In this document: one piece after another, positions 36,835-47,250 of the stretch
Numbering within the stretch: the stretch's first letter is position 1
How the letters are laid out: each line of letters starts with the position of its first letter
DNA from: Phocaeicola paurosaccharolyticus JCM 15092
Lineage (GTDB): Bacteria; Bacteroidota; Bacteroidia; Bacteroidales; Bacteroidaceae
DNA length: 64,000 nt
Assembly: GCF_000613805.1 (NCBI RefSeq)
Contig: NZ_BAJR01000014.1
Span: 1 to 64,000 of the forward strand
Direction of reading: 5' to 3'
Made by a program: the position numbers and the translations under genes
Notes under the pieces: generated by a model
What the model was told of the DNA's origin: nothing
The model's database searches: none
Seen by the model: only the letters and a program-made list of their open reading frames with translations

Positions 36835-38022
36835 CTATAAACTGTTCTTATAGACATCAGCTATAAGCTTCTGATATCTGTTCTCGAGTTCAAAAAATGA
36901 CTGGAACTTTGAGAAGACATCTTCAGCTTCAACATAATATTCTATCAGAGATATCTCACCTGACTCAAGAGATATCTTCAGCAAGTCGAGGTAGTTATAC
37001 ATCAGACTAAGATCGTATGCATCTATAGATGCCTTCATCTGCTGTATCTCATTGAACATAGCTATTATTGCATTCTCTCTATCTATACGAACTGACTCCT
37101 GCATATATTTAGTACTTAGAGCTTTGGCTTTAGCTATACCTACCTTTTTCCTGTTCTCGAATATAGGAAGAGTACCTCCAATGATAAATCCATTCTCTGC
37201 ATTTACACTTGTTGTATTGCGACGAAAACCGACCTCAAATTTTGGCAACCATGACTGTTTCTCCACAGTCACCTGCTTATCAGCTGCCTTTGTATATGCT
37301 GCTATCGCTTGCAAGTCAATATCCGAAGCCATCATCTCTTCACGGAACTTGTTCAAATCGTCTACACTCTTTACCTCAGGATAGCTTGCCTGTTCAAGTT
37401 CCACCGGTATGTTGTCATTCATGGCAAGCAGTTGCTGCAGTGCAGTACGATGGTTAACATTGTTCTGTGAAACCTGAGTTTTAAGATTCATCACCTCCAT
37501 TTTCAGCTTATTAAACTCAATGGCATTGCTCTCTCCCTCTTCCATTTTCTTGTTGAAGAGTGAATATAGATGATTGCTCACCTCTACTCTTTTGTTAAGG
37601 AACTCCTTCTCCTTGTTCAAGAGAATGATATCAAGACATAAGTGTTTTGCCTTTAAAAGAAGATCTCTTCTTCCAATCTCCTGTTCCTTAGTCACTGCTA
37701 CATTCTGTAGTTTAGCCTGTTTATGTCTTGATATATACTGAGTAGGAAAATCGAATGACTGCAATGCAATAAATTCTGTGCTATGATTATTATCAGCATC
37801 ATTAGCATAAGTAGAGGCATAGCTCAAAGTTGGGTCCGACAAGTTATTAACCGACAGGTTTTCCATCTTCTTTGCCTTAGCATCTTCATTCATAGCTTTA
37901 ATCTCCTTATTGTTCCTGTCAATACTCTGCAGAATCTTGTCTACAGTGTTTGGAACTGTCTGAGCATATATAGAAAAGGCAAATTGTAATAAAATAGCGC
38001 CTAAGAGAGTCCTTTTTTTCAT
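36835..38022 (-). CDS. TolC-family outer-membrane channel of an RND metal efflux system (CzcC/CusC-like)
   Basis: A 395-residue periplasmic/outer-membrane channel subunit. A signal peptide (IYA-QTV) is followed by long coiled-coil helices in two repeats, as in the OEP family (NLSDPTLSYASTYAND, GESNAIEFNKLKMEVMNLKTQ, EVGFRRNTTSVNAENGFIIGGTLPIFENRKK, ESGEISLIEYYVEAEDVF). Its ATG overlaps the stop of the RND pump gene (ATGA), so the two are coupled. It is the last gene of the operon and is followed by a hairpin terminator. Confidence 0.9.
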   Translation of the reverse strand: MKKRTLLGAILLQFAFSIYAQTVPNTVDKILQSIDRNNKEIKAMNEDAKAKKMENLSVNNLSDPTLSYASTYANDADNNHSTEFIALQSFDFPTQYISRHKQAKLQNVAVTKEQEIGRRDLLLKAKHLCLDIILLNKEKEFLNKRVEVSNHLYSLFNKKMEEGESNAIEFNKLKMEVMNLKTQVSQNNVNHRTALQQLLAMNDNIPVELEQASYPEVKSVDDLNKFREEMMASDIDLQAIAAYTKAADKQVTVEKQSWLPKFEVGFRRNTTSVNAENGFIIGGTLPIFENRKKVGIAKAKALSTKYMQESVRIDRENAIIAMFNEIQQMKASIDAYDLSLMYNYLDLLKISLESGEISLIEYYVEAEDVFSKFQSFFELENRYQKLIADVYKNSL

Positions 38023-41000
38023 ATCTTATTTTTTTTATTCTTATTCAACATCTCGTACACGATAGGTATTATAAATGCATTCAGGAACGTAGATGTAAGC
38101 AGACCTCCAAGTATAACTTTAGCCATAGGGCTCTGTATTTCGTTACCTGCCAAGTCACTACGTAAAGCTAAAGGAATAAGTGCCAAAGCTGATGAGAGAG
38201 CTGTCATAAGTATAGGATTCAACCTATCCAGTGAGCCACTTATGATGCTTCGTCTCAGATCAAGGCCGCTATCTCTCAAACTGTTATAGTGACTTATAAG
38301 AAGCATTCCATTACGCGTAGCAATTCCAAAGAGTGAAATGAAACCTATTATAGCAGGAATACTCAGTTCACCTGTTGTAATCACAAGAGCAAAAACACCA
38401 CCTATCAAAGCAAGTGGAAGATTCAAAAGTATCACTCCACTCTGTTTTGCACTTCTAAATTGAGAATAGAGAAGAAGGAATATAATCACAATACTAATTA
38501 TAGATGTAATAAGCAGGGTACGGCTTGCTGCCTGTTCACTTTCAAACTGTCCGCCATACTCAATGTGATAGCCTTCCGGCAAACTTATATTGTCTTCAAC
38601 TCTCTCCCTTATATTATTAACAACATTTCTTAAATCTCGTTCGCCAACATTGGCAGAAATTACAATTTTTCTTTCAACATTTTCACGATTTATGGTATTT
38701 GGTCCCATTGCGGAGATTACATCGGCTACATAAGCCAGAGGTATTTTCTCACCGTTACCGGTATCAATCATAAGATTCTTCACCTTTTCCATATCGTCAC
38801 GATATTCATCACCACTACGAACTACCAGGTTGAATGTCTTTCCATCTTCATAAACCTGAGATACCACTTCACCTGCCATATTAACATTCACGAACTCTGT
38901 GAACTCAGGGAGTGTGATGCCATAACGTGCAAGAAGCTCACGCTTTGGAACAATTTTAAGCTGAGGACGCTCTATCTGTTGTTCTACATTCAAGTCGACG
39001 ATACCTTCAACATCCTTTATTTTATCCTTTATATTATTTGCTATAGAGAACATTTTATTAAGGTCGGTACCAAAGAGTTTTATGGCAATACTTGCCTTTG
39101 TTCCAGATAGCATTGCATCTATTCTGTGACTTATAGGCTGACCAATCTCAATATTAGCTCCTGTTATTGATGATAGTTTCTGACGGACATCAGCAATAAC
39201 CTCTTTACGAGAACGGTCTTTCAATTCGAAAGGTGCCTCAATCTCACTGACATTAACTCCCAAAGCATGTTCATCAAGTTCAGCACGACCGGTCTTTCTA
39301 GCAACTGTCTTTATCTCAGGTACGGTCATCAGGAGTTTCTCTGCCCTCTGTCCTATTTTATCCGACTCCTCCAGAGAAATTCCAGGAAGTGAACTTACGT
39401 TTATAGTAAATGAGCCCTCATTGAATGATGGTAGAAAAGAGCGTCCAAGGGTGAACAACATTACGAACGAAACAATAAATAGTATAGATGTACCTCCAAC
39501 GACAATCCTCTTATTGTTAAGTGCCCATCTCAATGAAGTTGCATAATGTTTTTTAAGGAATGTAGAGAGAAAAGCCTCTTTATGGACTTTTTTGTCATTC
39601 TCACTACCTAAAAGATATGAACACAGTACCGGGGTAAGCGTAAGTGCCACTATAGTAGAAGCAAAGAGAGCTACAATAAATGCTATGCCGAGAGGAGCAA
39701 GCATCTTACCCTCCATACCTGTAAGGAAGAAGAGAGGAATAAAGCTCACTACTATTATAAGAGTAGAGTTTAGTATAGGCATGCGCACCTCGCGAGAGGC
39801 ATCATATACAACTTTTAATACCGGCTTCTGCTCCTCTTTAGGCAACAATCTGTTTTGTCGTAGATGTTTCCATACATTCTCAACATCCACTATAGCATCA
39901 TCTACCAAAGAGCCAATGGCAATAGCCATACCTCCAAGACTCATCGTGTTTATAGTTAGTCCCATATAATAGAGTACCAATATCGAAACAATGAGTGATA
40001 TAGGTAAAGTGATAAGTGAAATTAATGTAGTCCTTACATTGGCAAGGAAAAGGAAGAGCACTATTATAACAAATATACCTCCATCATAAAGCGAATCCTT
40101 TACATTGTTTATAGAGCTATCTATAAAGTTACTCTGACGGAATATATCTGTAGAGACATGCACATCCTTCGGCATTGTCTTCTGCAAATCTTTTATTGCT
40201 GCATCGAGTTTTCCTGTCAACTCTATTGTCCCTGTATTAGGTTGCTTGGTGACAGTTATCAATACTGCAGGCTTACCCTCTACGGAAGCTGTCCCCATTT
40301 TCGGCTGTTGCGAACCAATCTTTATATCTGCAATATCTTCTAGAGTGATAGGTGCACCGTCGCTGCTCTTTACAACAGCACGGGCTATCTCATCAACATC
40401 ATGAGTAGATATTACTCCACGGACTATATACTCATTACCATATTCATTTATCACTCCACCATTTGAGTTCTGGTTCATCAGGCGAGTAACTTTTAGCACA
40501 TCATCGAGTGTGACTTTATAATGCTTCATTCTTGCTGGATCAAGAGATATCTGATACTCTTTCACATCACCTCCAAGAACGGCAACCTGCGCAACACCTC
40601 CCATGGAGAGAAGTCGTGGGCGTATAGTCCAGTCGGCTAATGTGCGTAGGTCTAGCATAGATGTACTGTCGGAAGTAAGTCCCACAATGAGCATCTCACC
40701 GAGAATAGATGATTGTGGACCAAGAGTAGGTTTGCTTACATTCTCAGGTAAAGTCTCACCTACTACACTCAGTTTTTCGCTTACTATCTGACGGGCTAAA
40801 TAGATATCGGTATTCCAATCGAACTCAACCCACACTACAGAAAAACCATTTGTTGATGAAGAGCGGACGCGACGGATATGACTGGCACCATTTACAGATG
40901 TCTCTATAGGAAATGTAACCAACTGCTCCACCTCCTCGGCTGCCATACCTTTTGCTTCGGTCATGACAACTACTGTAGGTGCATTCAAATCAGGAAAGAC

Positions 41001-41111
41001 ATCTACCTCTGTGTTTCTACCAATATATAAACCCCATATTATAAGCAGGAGTGACGCCAACAGAACCGTAATACGGTTATGCAGCGAAAATGCTATTATC
41101 TTATTCAACAT
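38019..41111 (-). CDS. Heavy-metal RND efflux pump (CzcA/CusA family)
   Basis: A 1030-residue inner-membrane proton-driven pump with twelve expected spans. The metal-RND signature in the fourth span reads AIGSLVDDAIVDVENV, with the acidic residues used for proton transfer in CzcA-type pumps. Other landmarks are RNTEVDVFPDLNAPTVVVMTEAKG at the start, TNGFSVVWVEFDWNTDIYLAR, and ATRNGMLLISHYNSLRDSG near the end. The metal (copper, zinc, cobalt, nickel or cadmium) cannot be fixed from these motifs. It lies between the membrane fusion protein (14 bp upstream) and the channel gene. Confidence 0.93.
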   Translation of the reverse strand: MLNKIIAFSLHNRITVLLASLLLIIWGLYIGRNTEVDVFPDLNAPTVVVMTEAKGMAAEEVEQLVTFPIETSVNGASHIRRVRSSSTNGFSVVWVEFDWNTDIYLARQIVSEKLSVVGETLPENVSKPTLGPQSSILGEMLIVGLTSDSTSMLDLRTLADWTIRPRLLSMGGVAQVAVLGGDVKEYQISLDPARMKHYKVTLDDVLKVTRLMNQNSNGGVINEYGNEYIVRGVISTHDVDEIARAVVKSSDGAPITLEDIADIKIGSQQPKMGTASVEGKPAVLITVTKQPNTGTIELTGKLDAAIKDLQKTMPKDVHVSTDIFRQSNFIDSSINNVKDSLYDGGIFVIIVLFLFLANVRTTLISLITLPISLIVSILVLYYMGLTINTMSLGGMAIAIGSLVDDAIVDVENVWKHLRQNRLLPKEEQKPVLKVVYDASREVRMPILNSTLIIVVSFIPLFFLTGMEGKMLAPLGIAFIVALFASTIVALTLTPVLCSYLLGSENDKKVHKEAFLSTFLKKHYATSLRWALNNKRIVVGGTSILFIVSFVMLFTLGRSFLPSFNEGSFTINVSSLPGISLEESDKIGQRAEKLLMTVPEIKTVARKTGRAELDEHALGVNVSEIEAPFELKDRSRKEVIADVRQKLSSITGANIEIGQPISHRIDAMLSGTKASIAIKLFGTDLNKMFSIANNIKDKIKDVEGIVDLNVEQQIERPQLKIVPKRELLARYGITLPEFTEFVNVNMAGEVVSQVYEDGKTFNLVVRSGDEYRDDMEKVKNLMIDTGNGEKIPLAYVADVISAMGPNTINRENVERKIVISANVGERDLRNVVNNIRERVEDNISLPEGYHIEYGGQFESEQAASRTLLITSIISIVIIFLLLYSQFRSAKQSGVILLNLPLALIGGVFALVITTGELSIPAIIGFISLFGIATRNGMLLISHYNSLRDSGLDLRRSIISGSLDRLNPILMTALSSALALIPLALRSDLAGNEIQSPMAKVILGGLLTSTFLNAFIIPIVYEMLNKNKKNKI

Positions 41112-41125
41112 AGTCTACTCAACTT

Positions 41126-42334
41126 TTAATGTTCATGACTATGTGATGGAATAGCATTTGAAGCTGAAGCAAGTTTTATCTGATAAGCACCCTTTACAAC
41201 TATGGTCTCACCGGCTTGAAGACCAGAGAGAATCTGTACCTCTTTGCCATTGTTCATACCAAGCTTAACCTCTTGCTTCTTATAGCCCTCTTCATCTATC
41301 TTCTTATATATGAAATATAATCCTTGCTCTTCTGTTATAGCAGAGATAGGAAGAGAGAGGATATTCTGCATCTCAGACGAGAGAAGATAAACATCGACAA
41401 ATGCTCCAGGAACAATATCTCCCTTATTGTCGAATTCGAATGTCACAGGAATAAAATATGAGTTCTCGCCCGAAGACTTTCCATAAGTGAGGAGACGCCC
41501 CTTAAGCTCATCCAATTGATATATTTGGTTATTATATGGAGTCTTGAAATTAGCCGACTTTATATTTGCAAGGTCGCTGTAATATTTCTCAGATACATCT
41601 GCGCGGAGGTATAGACGCTTTGTCTGAGTGACCCTCATCAGCGGCTGGCCTACTGTGACATAATCCCCCTCGTTTACCATACACAACTTTATATATCCAC
41701 TAATAGGCGATACTACAGAGACACCTTTACCACTTCTATGCTTGGATATTGCCTCATATGAGAGTCGTGTATTCTCATAATTTTCCTTTATGCGTTCAAA
41801 CTCTTTTTGAGAAATTATCTGACTTTTTACAAGCTTACTCGCTCTTTCATACTCAGACTTTGAAGTAGCATAAACGTTACGTGCTCTTATTACCGGATCA
41901 CCATCAGGAAGATTTTCTGAGCTTACCGACAGGAGTGCTGTTCCTTTAGTGACACTCATTCCAGCTACTACAGGACGATTGAAAGATACAATACCAGCAA
42001 CATTGGCAACAACAGTCGACTCATTACCTTGAGCAGACTCGATCTGTCCACTTGTCTTTATAACCTGACGGAATGATTTAGGCTCTACAACCAAAGTCTC
42101 AACACCGGCTTCCTTAGCCTTTTCAGGAGTTACTACTATCTCATCTGAATGAGCTGATTTAGTTCCTTCACTATGGCTTTCCTCTGAATGGACATCTTCG
42201 CCTTCTGCCCCATGTGCGTCAGCTTGCTCTGATTCATTACTATGGTCATGACCATCATTGGCTGAACTGTTTTTACTGCAAGAAAATAGAGTTACTGTAC
42301 TCAGTAACATTAAAAATAGAAAATATTTCTTCAT
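41126..42334 (-). CDS. Membrane fusion protein of the metal efflux system (CzcB/CusB-like), His-rich N-terminus
   Basis: A 402-residue periplasmic adaptor with a lipobox (LFSC, Cys19). Residues about 25-65 are rich in His, Glu and Asp (GHDHSNES, DAHGAEGEDVHS), and the C-terminus ends in SHSHEH. Both stretches are suited to binding metal ions before export. The adaptor core follows: lipoyl-like halves (VVANVAGIVSFNRPVVAGMSV, SPISGYIKLCMVNEGDYVTVG), the helical hairpin (SKSEYERASKLVKSQIISQKEFERI) and beta-barrel domains. It is 14 bp upstream of the pump gene. Confidence 0.92.
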   Translation of the reverse strand: MKKYFLFLMLLSTVTLFSCSKNSSANDGHDHSNESEQADAHGAEGEDVHSEESHSEGTKSAHSDEIVVTPEKAKEAGVETLVVEPKSFRQVIKTSGQIESAQGNESTVVANVAGIVSFNRPVVAGMSVTKGTALLSVSSENLPDGDPVIRARNVYATSKSEYERASKLVKSQIISQKEFERIKENYENTRLSYEAISKHRSGKGVSVVSPISGYIKLCMVNEGDYVTVGQPLMRVTQTKRLYLRADVSEKYYSDLANIKSANFKTPYNNQIYQLDELKGRLLTYGKSSGENSYFIPVTFEFDNKGDIVPGAFVDVYLLSSEMQNILSLPISAITEEQGLYFIYKKIDEEGYKKQEVKLGMNNGKEVQILSGLQAGETIVVKGAYQIKLASASNAIPSHSHEH

Positions 42335-42406
42335 TTTGTTTATTCTAATTATTTGAACAAGAAATTAGTCTATCCATATTATGGATAAACAAATAATGAT
42401 AAAAGG

Positions 42407-42832
42407 TCAAATAACAGAATATGGGGGTGCACGAAGTCCTACACTCTGGTATAGAAGCGTGGAATGGAGATGCTCGAGATAGTAGTAATCTTTTTGAGTA
42501 ATCCGAGCAGATATATATGATGATAAATCTAAAACATTATTAATGGAAAAGAGTATTGCCACAAAGGTTAAATCAGGACTGGCAACGGCATCTATAGTGT
42601 GAGGTGTGACGCTGCTGAACTTTGTCACACATAATGATGAACATGAATGATGTTCATTGCTCATACTATTATCAGAAGAATGATGATTATTGGCACATGT
42701 ACATTCACACTCAGTTAAATCATGCTGAATACATATGTTCTGCTGATGATGGTGATGAGGCATAGAGGAGGCAGTAAGCATTATCATGCATACCATTAAA
42801 AGTACATAGCTTATAAAACTCCTTCTTTTCAT
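42407..42832 (-). CDS. Small His/Cys-rich exported protein linked to metal efflux (DUF6769-like)
   Basis: A 141-residue protein: signal or membrane-anchor segment (SYVLLMVCMIMLTASS), then a stretch of about 45 residues with nine His and six Cys (PHHHHQQ, TECECTCANNHH, EHHSCSSLC). The C-terminal part ends in LRAPPYSV. It lies 72 bp upstream of the efflux adaptor, in the same direction. The composition and place suggest a periplasmic metal-binding or sensing partner. The family name is from memory. A -7 box (TATTTTTG, 42837-42844) lies only 4 bp before the ATG, so the mRNA may be leaderless. Confidence 0.7.
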   Translation of the reverse strand: MKRRSFISYVLLMVCMIMLTASSMPHHHHQQNICIQHDLTECECTCANNHHSSDNSMSNEHHSCSSLCVTKFSSVTPHTIDAVASPDLTFVAILFSINNVLDLSSYISARITQKDYYYLEHLHSTLLYQSVGLRAPPYSVI

Positions 42833-42940
42833 AGTGCAAAAATATATCTTTTTTACTATATATTACCTCAAATGAATATCTTTTGTATAAATAAATCTAA
42901 GTTTATCTAAAACCTTATTGCTTATTAGTATATATAAACA

Positions 42941-42980
42941 ATAAGAGCGAAATATCTTGAAAGATACTTCGCCCTATTAT
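42941..42980 (-). terminator. Terminator of pepO
   Basis: Long hairpin (ATAAGAGCGAAATATCTT against AAGATACTTCGCCCTATTAT, two mismatches) just downstream of the pepO stop. Confidence 0.7.
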
Positions 42981-42999
42981 TTATATATAGATTAAATTC

Positions 43000-45030
43000 T
43001 TACCAGATAGATAATCTCTTTTCAGGAGCAACATACATAGGATCAGTATTCTTTATATTGAATGCTTGATACCACTCTTCAATATGAGGAAGAGCTCCGT
43101 TAACTCTCCATCTACCAAGAGAGTGAGGATCAGCCTTAGTCTGTAATCTCATCTGCTCTTCACGGATGTTGGCAGCCCATAGTCCTGCATAAGCTATGAA
43201 GAAACGCTGTTCAGGTGTAAATCCGTTCTCTGAAGAGAGAGTAGAATTCTTTGTAGCATTCTTGAATGCATTATAAGCAATCTTCAAACCTCCATGGTCT
43301 GCAATGTTCTCACCAAGTGTAAGTGCACCGTTAGCTTTTAGTCCGGGTAATACCTCTATATTGTTGAAGTAATCGACCATAACTTTTGTACGTTCGTTAA
43401 ACTGTTTTGAGTCATTTGCTGTCCACCAATCCTTTAAGTTACCGTTTTTATCGAACTGACGACCCTGATCATCGAATCCGTGAGTCATCTCATGACCAAT
43501 GACAACGCCAATAGCTCCGTAGTTGAAAGCATCGTCGGCATTCATGTCAAAGAAAGGATACTGAAGTATACCAGCTGGGAAGCATATCTCATTTGTTGTA
43601 GGATTATAGTATGCATTGACAGTCTGAGGAGTCATGTACCACTCGTTATTATCAACAGGTTTGTTTGCCTTAGCCAACATATAATCTACAGCGAACTTAC
43701 TTGAACGCTTAATATTTGCCCAATAAGAGTCCTTCTTAATGTTCAGAGATGAATAATCTCTCCATTTATCAGGATAACCAACTTTCACATAGAAAGAGTT
43801 GAGTTTATCTATAGCTTTTGCTTTAGTACTGTCATTCATCCACTCCTGGACCATGATTCTCTCTTTAAGAGATTGCTGAAGGTTCTTAACAAGCTCTACC
43901 ATTCTCTCTTTTGCTGCAGCAGGGAAATATTTCTCAACATACATCTGTCCGACAGCCTCACCTAAAACATCATTAACTGTACCTACAGCTCTTTTCCAAC
44001 GAGGAGAATTCTCTTTTTTACCTGATAGAACCTTTCCATAGAAATCAAAGTCCTGTGCAACGAAGTCATCACTAAGATAACTAGATGATTCATTTATAAG
44101 GAACCACTGCATATATGCTTTCTGTTTATCAAGTGGAATAGTATTGATTATAGTCTCTACCTCCTTAATAGGAGCAATCTGTCCTACAGAGAGTGTCTTG
44201 ACATCAACACTTAGGCCCTTAAAGAAATTAGTCCAGTCTATGCCAGGGAACTCTTTCTTCAACTGCTCCATAGTCATATTGTGATAGTTGGCTGCAGGAT
44301 CTCTAAGTTCCACATTACTAGATGACTTTTTAGCTATAGCTGTCTCAATCTCTAGTACAGACTCCATGTTCTTTTTTGCTGTCTCTTCATCAAACCCTGC
44401 AAGTTCGAACATCTTAACAATATGTTCTTTGTACTTATCACGAATATTTTTAGTCGCATCATCGTTGTCAAGATAATACTCCTTCTGTCCCAAGCTTAGC
44501 CCGCCTTGACCTATCTGAAAGAGATTATTCTTGCTGTTCATTATATCTGCATCTACAGAATATGAGAAGAATGGGAATATACCAAAGAAGTTAAGTTTAG
44601 TAATCATTGGAATGATTTCCGACTTATCTTTAATTGAAGCGATAGCCTGAAGTTCCTGCTGAATTGGTTTTGCTCCATCTGCATTAAGTTTCACACTATC
44701 CATAGCAAGGTTGTATACATCAGCTATCTTCTGTGAAACAGTTCCTTCGCTCTGAGGTTTAGATGCGATTTCAGATATAAGCTCTTTAAGCTGCTTCTTG
44801 TTGTTCTCAGCAAGAAGGTCGAATGAGCCAAAACGAGAATATTCAGCTGAAAGAGGGTTAGCTTTCATCCAACCTCCACAAGCATAATTATAGAAATCGG
44901 TTCCTCTTGCAACAGTAGTATCCATATTGGCATAATTCAATCCCGATGATACTACATCTTTCTTTGATTGACATCCGCTAGCCATAGCTAGTCCAAATGC
45001 AACAATAGGTAAATAATCTTTTGCTTTCAT
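43000..45030 (-). CDS. pepO: M13 family zinc metallopeptidase (PepO/neprilysin type), lipoprotein
   Basis: A 676-residue secreted endopeptidase acting on oligopeptides. The N-terminus has a lipobox (ASGC, Cys20) and then the M13 start GTDFYNYACGGWMKANP. The zinc site is VIGHEMTHGFDDQGRQFD near residue 513, with the second motif GENIADHGGLKIAYNAF. The C-terminus ends in the family tail (MYVAPEKRLSIW). Length is normal. It begins 17 bp after the ABC-F gene, so the two may be co-transcribed, and a hairpin follows its stop. Confidence 0.94.
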   Translation of the reverse strand: MKAKDYLPIVAFGLAMASGCQSKKDVVSSGLNYANMDTTVARGTDFYNYACGGWMKANPLSAEYSRFGSFDLLAENNKKQLKELISEIASKPQSEGTVSQKIADVYNLAMDSVKLNADGAKPIQQELQAIASIKDKSEIIPMITKLNFFGIFPFFSYSVDADIMNSKNNLFQIGQGGLSLGQKEYYLDNDDATKNIRDKYKEHIVKMFELAGFDEETAKKNMESVLEIETAIAKKSSSNVELRDPAANYHNMTMEQLKKEFPGIDWTNFFKGLSVDVKTLSVGQIAPIKEVETIINTIPLDKQKAYMQWFLINESSSYLSDDFVAQDFDFYGKVLSGKKENSPRWKRAVGTVNDVLGEAVGQMYVEKYFPAAAKERMVELVKNLQQSLKERIMVQEWMNDSTKAKAIDKLNSFYVKVGYPDKWRDYSSLNIKKDSYWANIKRSSKFAVDYMLAKANKPVDNNEWYMTPQTVNAYYNPTTNEICFPAGILQYPFFDMNADDAFNYGAIGVVIGHEMTHGFDDQGRQFDKNGNLKDWWTANDSKQFNERTKVMVDYFNNIEVLPGLKANGALTLGENIADHGGLKIAYNAFKNATKNSTLSSENGFTPEQRFFIAYAGLWAANIREEQMRLQTKADPHSLGRWRVNGALPHIEEWYQAFNIKNTDPMYVAPEKRLSIW

Positions 45031-45047
45031 TTTTTTATCATTAAATA

Positions 45048-46987
45048 TTATTTCTTTAGTTCATCCAACTCAAGAGATGCATTCTCCCACTCTTCAACAA
45101 TCTTGTCTATCTCCTTCTTTTTTGCTTGATGTTTCTCATATAGCGACATATCAGAAGCACCATCAGGAGTTGCCATCTCTGTCTCAATCTTAGCGACCTC
45201 TTCCTCCAGCTCTTCTATTCTCTTCTCACAATCGGCTATGACTTTTTCGACCTTTTTTATCTTCTTATTGAGCTCCTTCTGATTCTCATATGATACTTTA
45301 TTCTCGCTTACAGGAGTGTTCTGCACTATTTCATCAGTCCCCTTCTTAGGTGAAGTAGATAGTTGGATCTCATTTAGGTTATCAATATTCTTTTTCTTCA
45401 GGAATTCATAAATTCCTCCGATATGTTCCTTGACCTCTCCTCTACCAAATTCATAAACCTTAGTCACAAGGCCATCCAGAAAGTCACGGTCATGAGATAC
45501 CACGATTACTGTTCCATCAAAATCCCTTATTGCATCCTTAAGTACATCTTTAGAACGAATATCAAGGTGATTTGTCGGCTCATCGAGAATTAAAAGGTTC
45601 ACTGGTTCAAGAAGGAGTTTTATCATAGCCAGTCGCTACGCTCACCTCCCGATAGTACTTTAACCTTTTTATCCGAAGCCTCTCCTCCAAACATGAATGC
45701 ACCGAGGATATCACGTATTTTAAGGCGTATATCACCCACGGCAACTCGGTCTATGGTATCGAATACTGTAAGATTCTCGTCAAGGAGTTGTGCCTGGTTC
45801 TGTGCAAAATATCCTATCTGCACATTATGTCCAATCTTTAGTTTCCCATCATATGGTATCTGGTCCATTATACACTTTACAAGAGTAGATTTTCCTTCAC
45901 CATTTTTCCCTACAAACGCCACCTTGTCTCCTCTCTCAATTGTAAGATTGACATCATGGAATACAACATGCTCACCATATGCTTTCTTAACATCCTGGCA
46001 GATAATCGGGTAATTTCCTGAGCGGATTGCTGTAGGGAATTTTAATCTTAGTGCCGAATTATCTTCTTCATCAATCTCTATAGGGATAATCTTTTCAAGC
46101 TGTTTAATGCGGCTCTGTACTTGAACAGACTTAGTAGCCTTATATCGGAAACGTTCTATGAAATCCTCAGTATCCTGTATCTGCTTCTGCTGATTCTCGT
46201 AAGCACGAATTTGCTGTTCACGTCTCTCTTTGCGAAGTTCTACAAACTGATCATAGTTAACCTTATAATCGTATATGTGTCCGCAGGATATCTCTATAGT
46301 CCTATTGGTTACATTATTAATAAATGCACGGTCATGGCTTACCAATACCACTGCGCTTGAACTTGTCTTCAGAAAATTTTCAAGCCACTGAATACTCTCT
46401 ATATCCAAGTGGTTGGTAGGCTCATCAAGAAGCAGTACATCTGGTTGACGAAGCAATAGTTTAGCTAGTTCAATACGCATTCTCCATCCACCACTGAACT
46501 CAGATGTGGGACGATCAAAGTCCTCACGATTGAATCCAAGACCAACAAGAGTACGTTCTATTCCAGATTTATAGTTTGTACCGCCCATCATCAGGAAACG
46601 GTCATTATCATGAGTGAATCGCTCTATAAGTTTATGATAACTTTCCGACTCATAATCTGTACGTTCTGCAAGCTCATTGTTCATCTTATTTATGCTCTCC
46701 TGCAGTTCAAAGATATGTTCAAAGGCTGTCTCAGCCTCCTCCATTACTGTATGGTTATCACTCAGTATCATTACCTGAGGTAGATAGCCTAATGTAACCT
46801 CTTTAGGAACAGATACAGTTCCTCCTGTAGGTTGCTGCTTTCCTGCTAAAATCTTAAGCATTGTGGACTTTCCTGCACCATTTTTTCCTACAAGTGCAAT
46901 TCGGTCACGTTTATTTATTACATATGAAACATCCTCAAAAAGAGGAGTAACTCCAAATTCAACTTTTAAATTATCGACTGAAACCAT
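45048..46987 (-). CDS. ABC-F family ATPase, one 1-base frameshift
   Basis: Soluble protein with two ABC domains and no membrane part; ABC-F members act on the ribosome in translation or antibiotic protection. The first domain has GKNGAGKST, SGGWRMRIELAKLLL and [11 protein letters not shown]. The second has GKNGEGKST and LSGGERS, where the frame breaks near 45635. Adding one base (AGC-CGA) restores [31 protein letters not shown], continuous with the frame ending at 45048. The restored protein is 646 residues with a charged coiled-coil tail. The break is most likely a sequence error, since both halves are otherwise intact. Confidence 0.9.
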
Positions 46988-47161
46988 CGTCTATCTTTTT
47001 TTTCCTATATAATTACAAACAAAGGTATAATTTAATACACAAAAAATGTAAATAAAGCTTTGATGAATACCCCTAATTATTAATAAGTTGCAACTATTTA
47101 TTAAAACGTGTTATAAATGAGCTCAATTTTAATATAATATTTGCTGATAATAAAAAAGGCA

Positions 47162-47169
47162 TACCTTTG
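47162..47169 (+). promoter_or_regulatory. Promoter -7 box of the candidate small RNA
   Basis: TACCTTTG matches TAnnTTTG, with TTTG 18 bp upstream. No gene on this strand follows before the terminator at 47213-47239. Confidence 0.55.
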
Positions 47170-47175
47170 TAATGT

Positions 47176-47239
47176 GTTTTTCATAGTATTAGATTTAAGG
47201 TTAACAAAGATTGGCTGTCTGGGAAGATAGCCTTTTTTT
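47176..47239 (+). ncRNA. Candidate small RNA of about 60 nt
   Basis: In the gap between the ABC-F gene and mutL, both on the minus strand, the plus strand has a promoter (box 47162-47169). A segment without a reading frame follows, then an 8-bp terminator stem GGCTGTCT / AGATAGCC (47213-47220, 47225-47232) with a T7 tract. The minus-strand reading has no T tract, so the terminator does not serve the flanking genes. From memory, the core TTAGATTTAAGGTTAACA looks like a sequence seen in other Bacteroides genomes; I could not check this. Confidence 0.55.
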
Positions 47240-47250
47240 ATTCCCTTTTT

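Noticed and set aside
45048-46987. Programmed frameshifting in the ABC-F gene
   Set aside because: The site has no slippery heptamer, and the same one-base loss pattern is seen in four other genes, so error is more likely.
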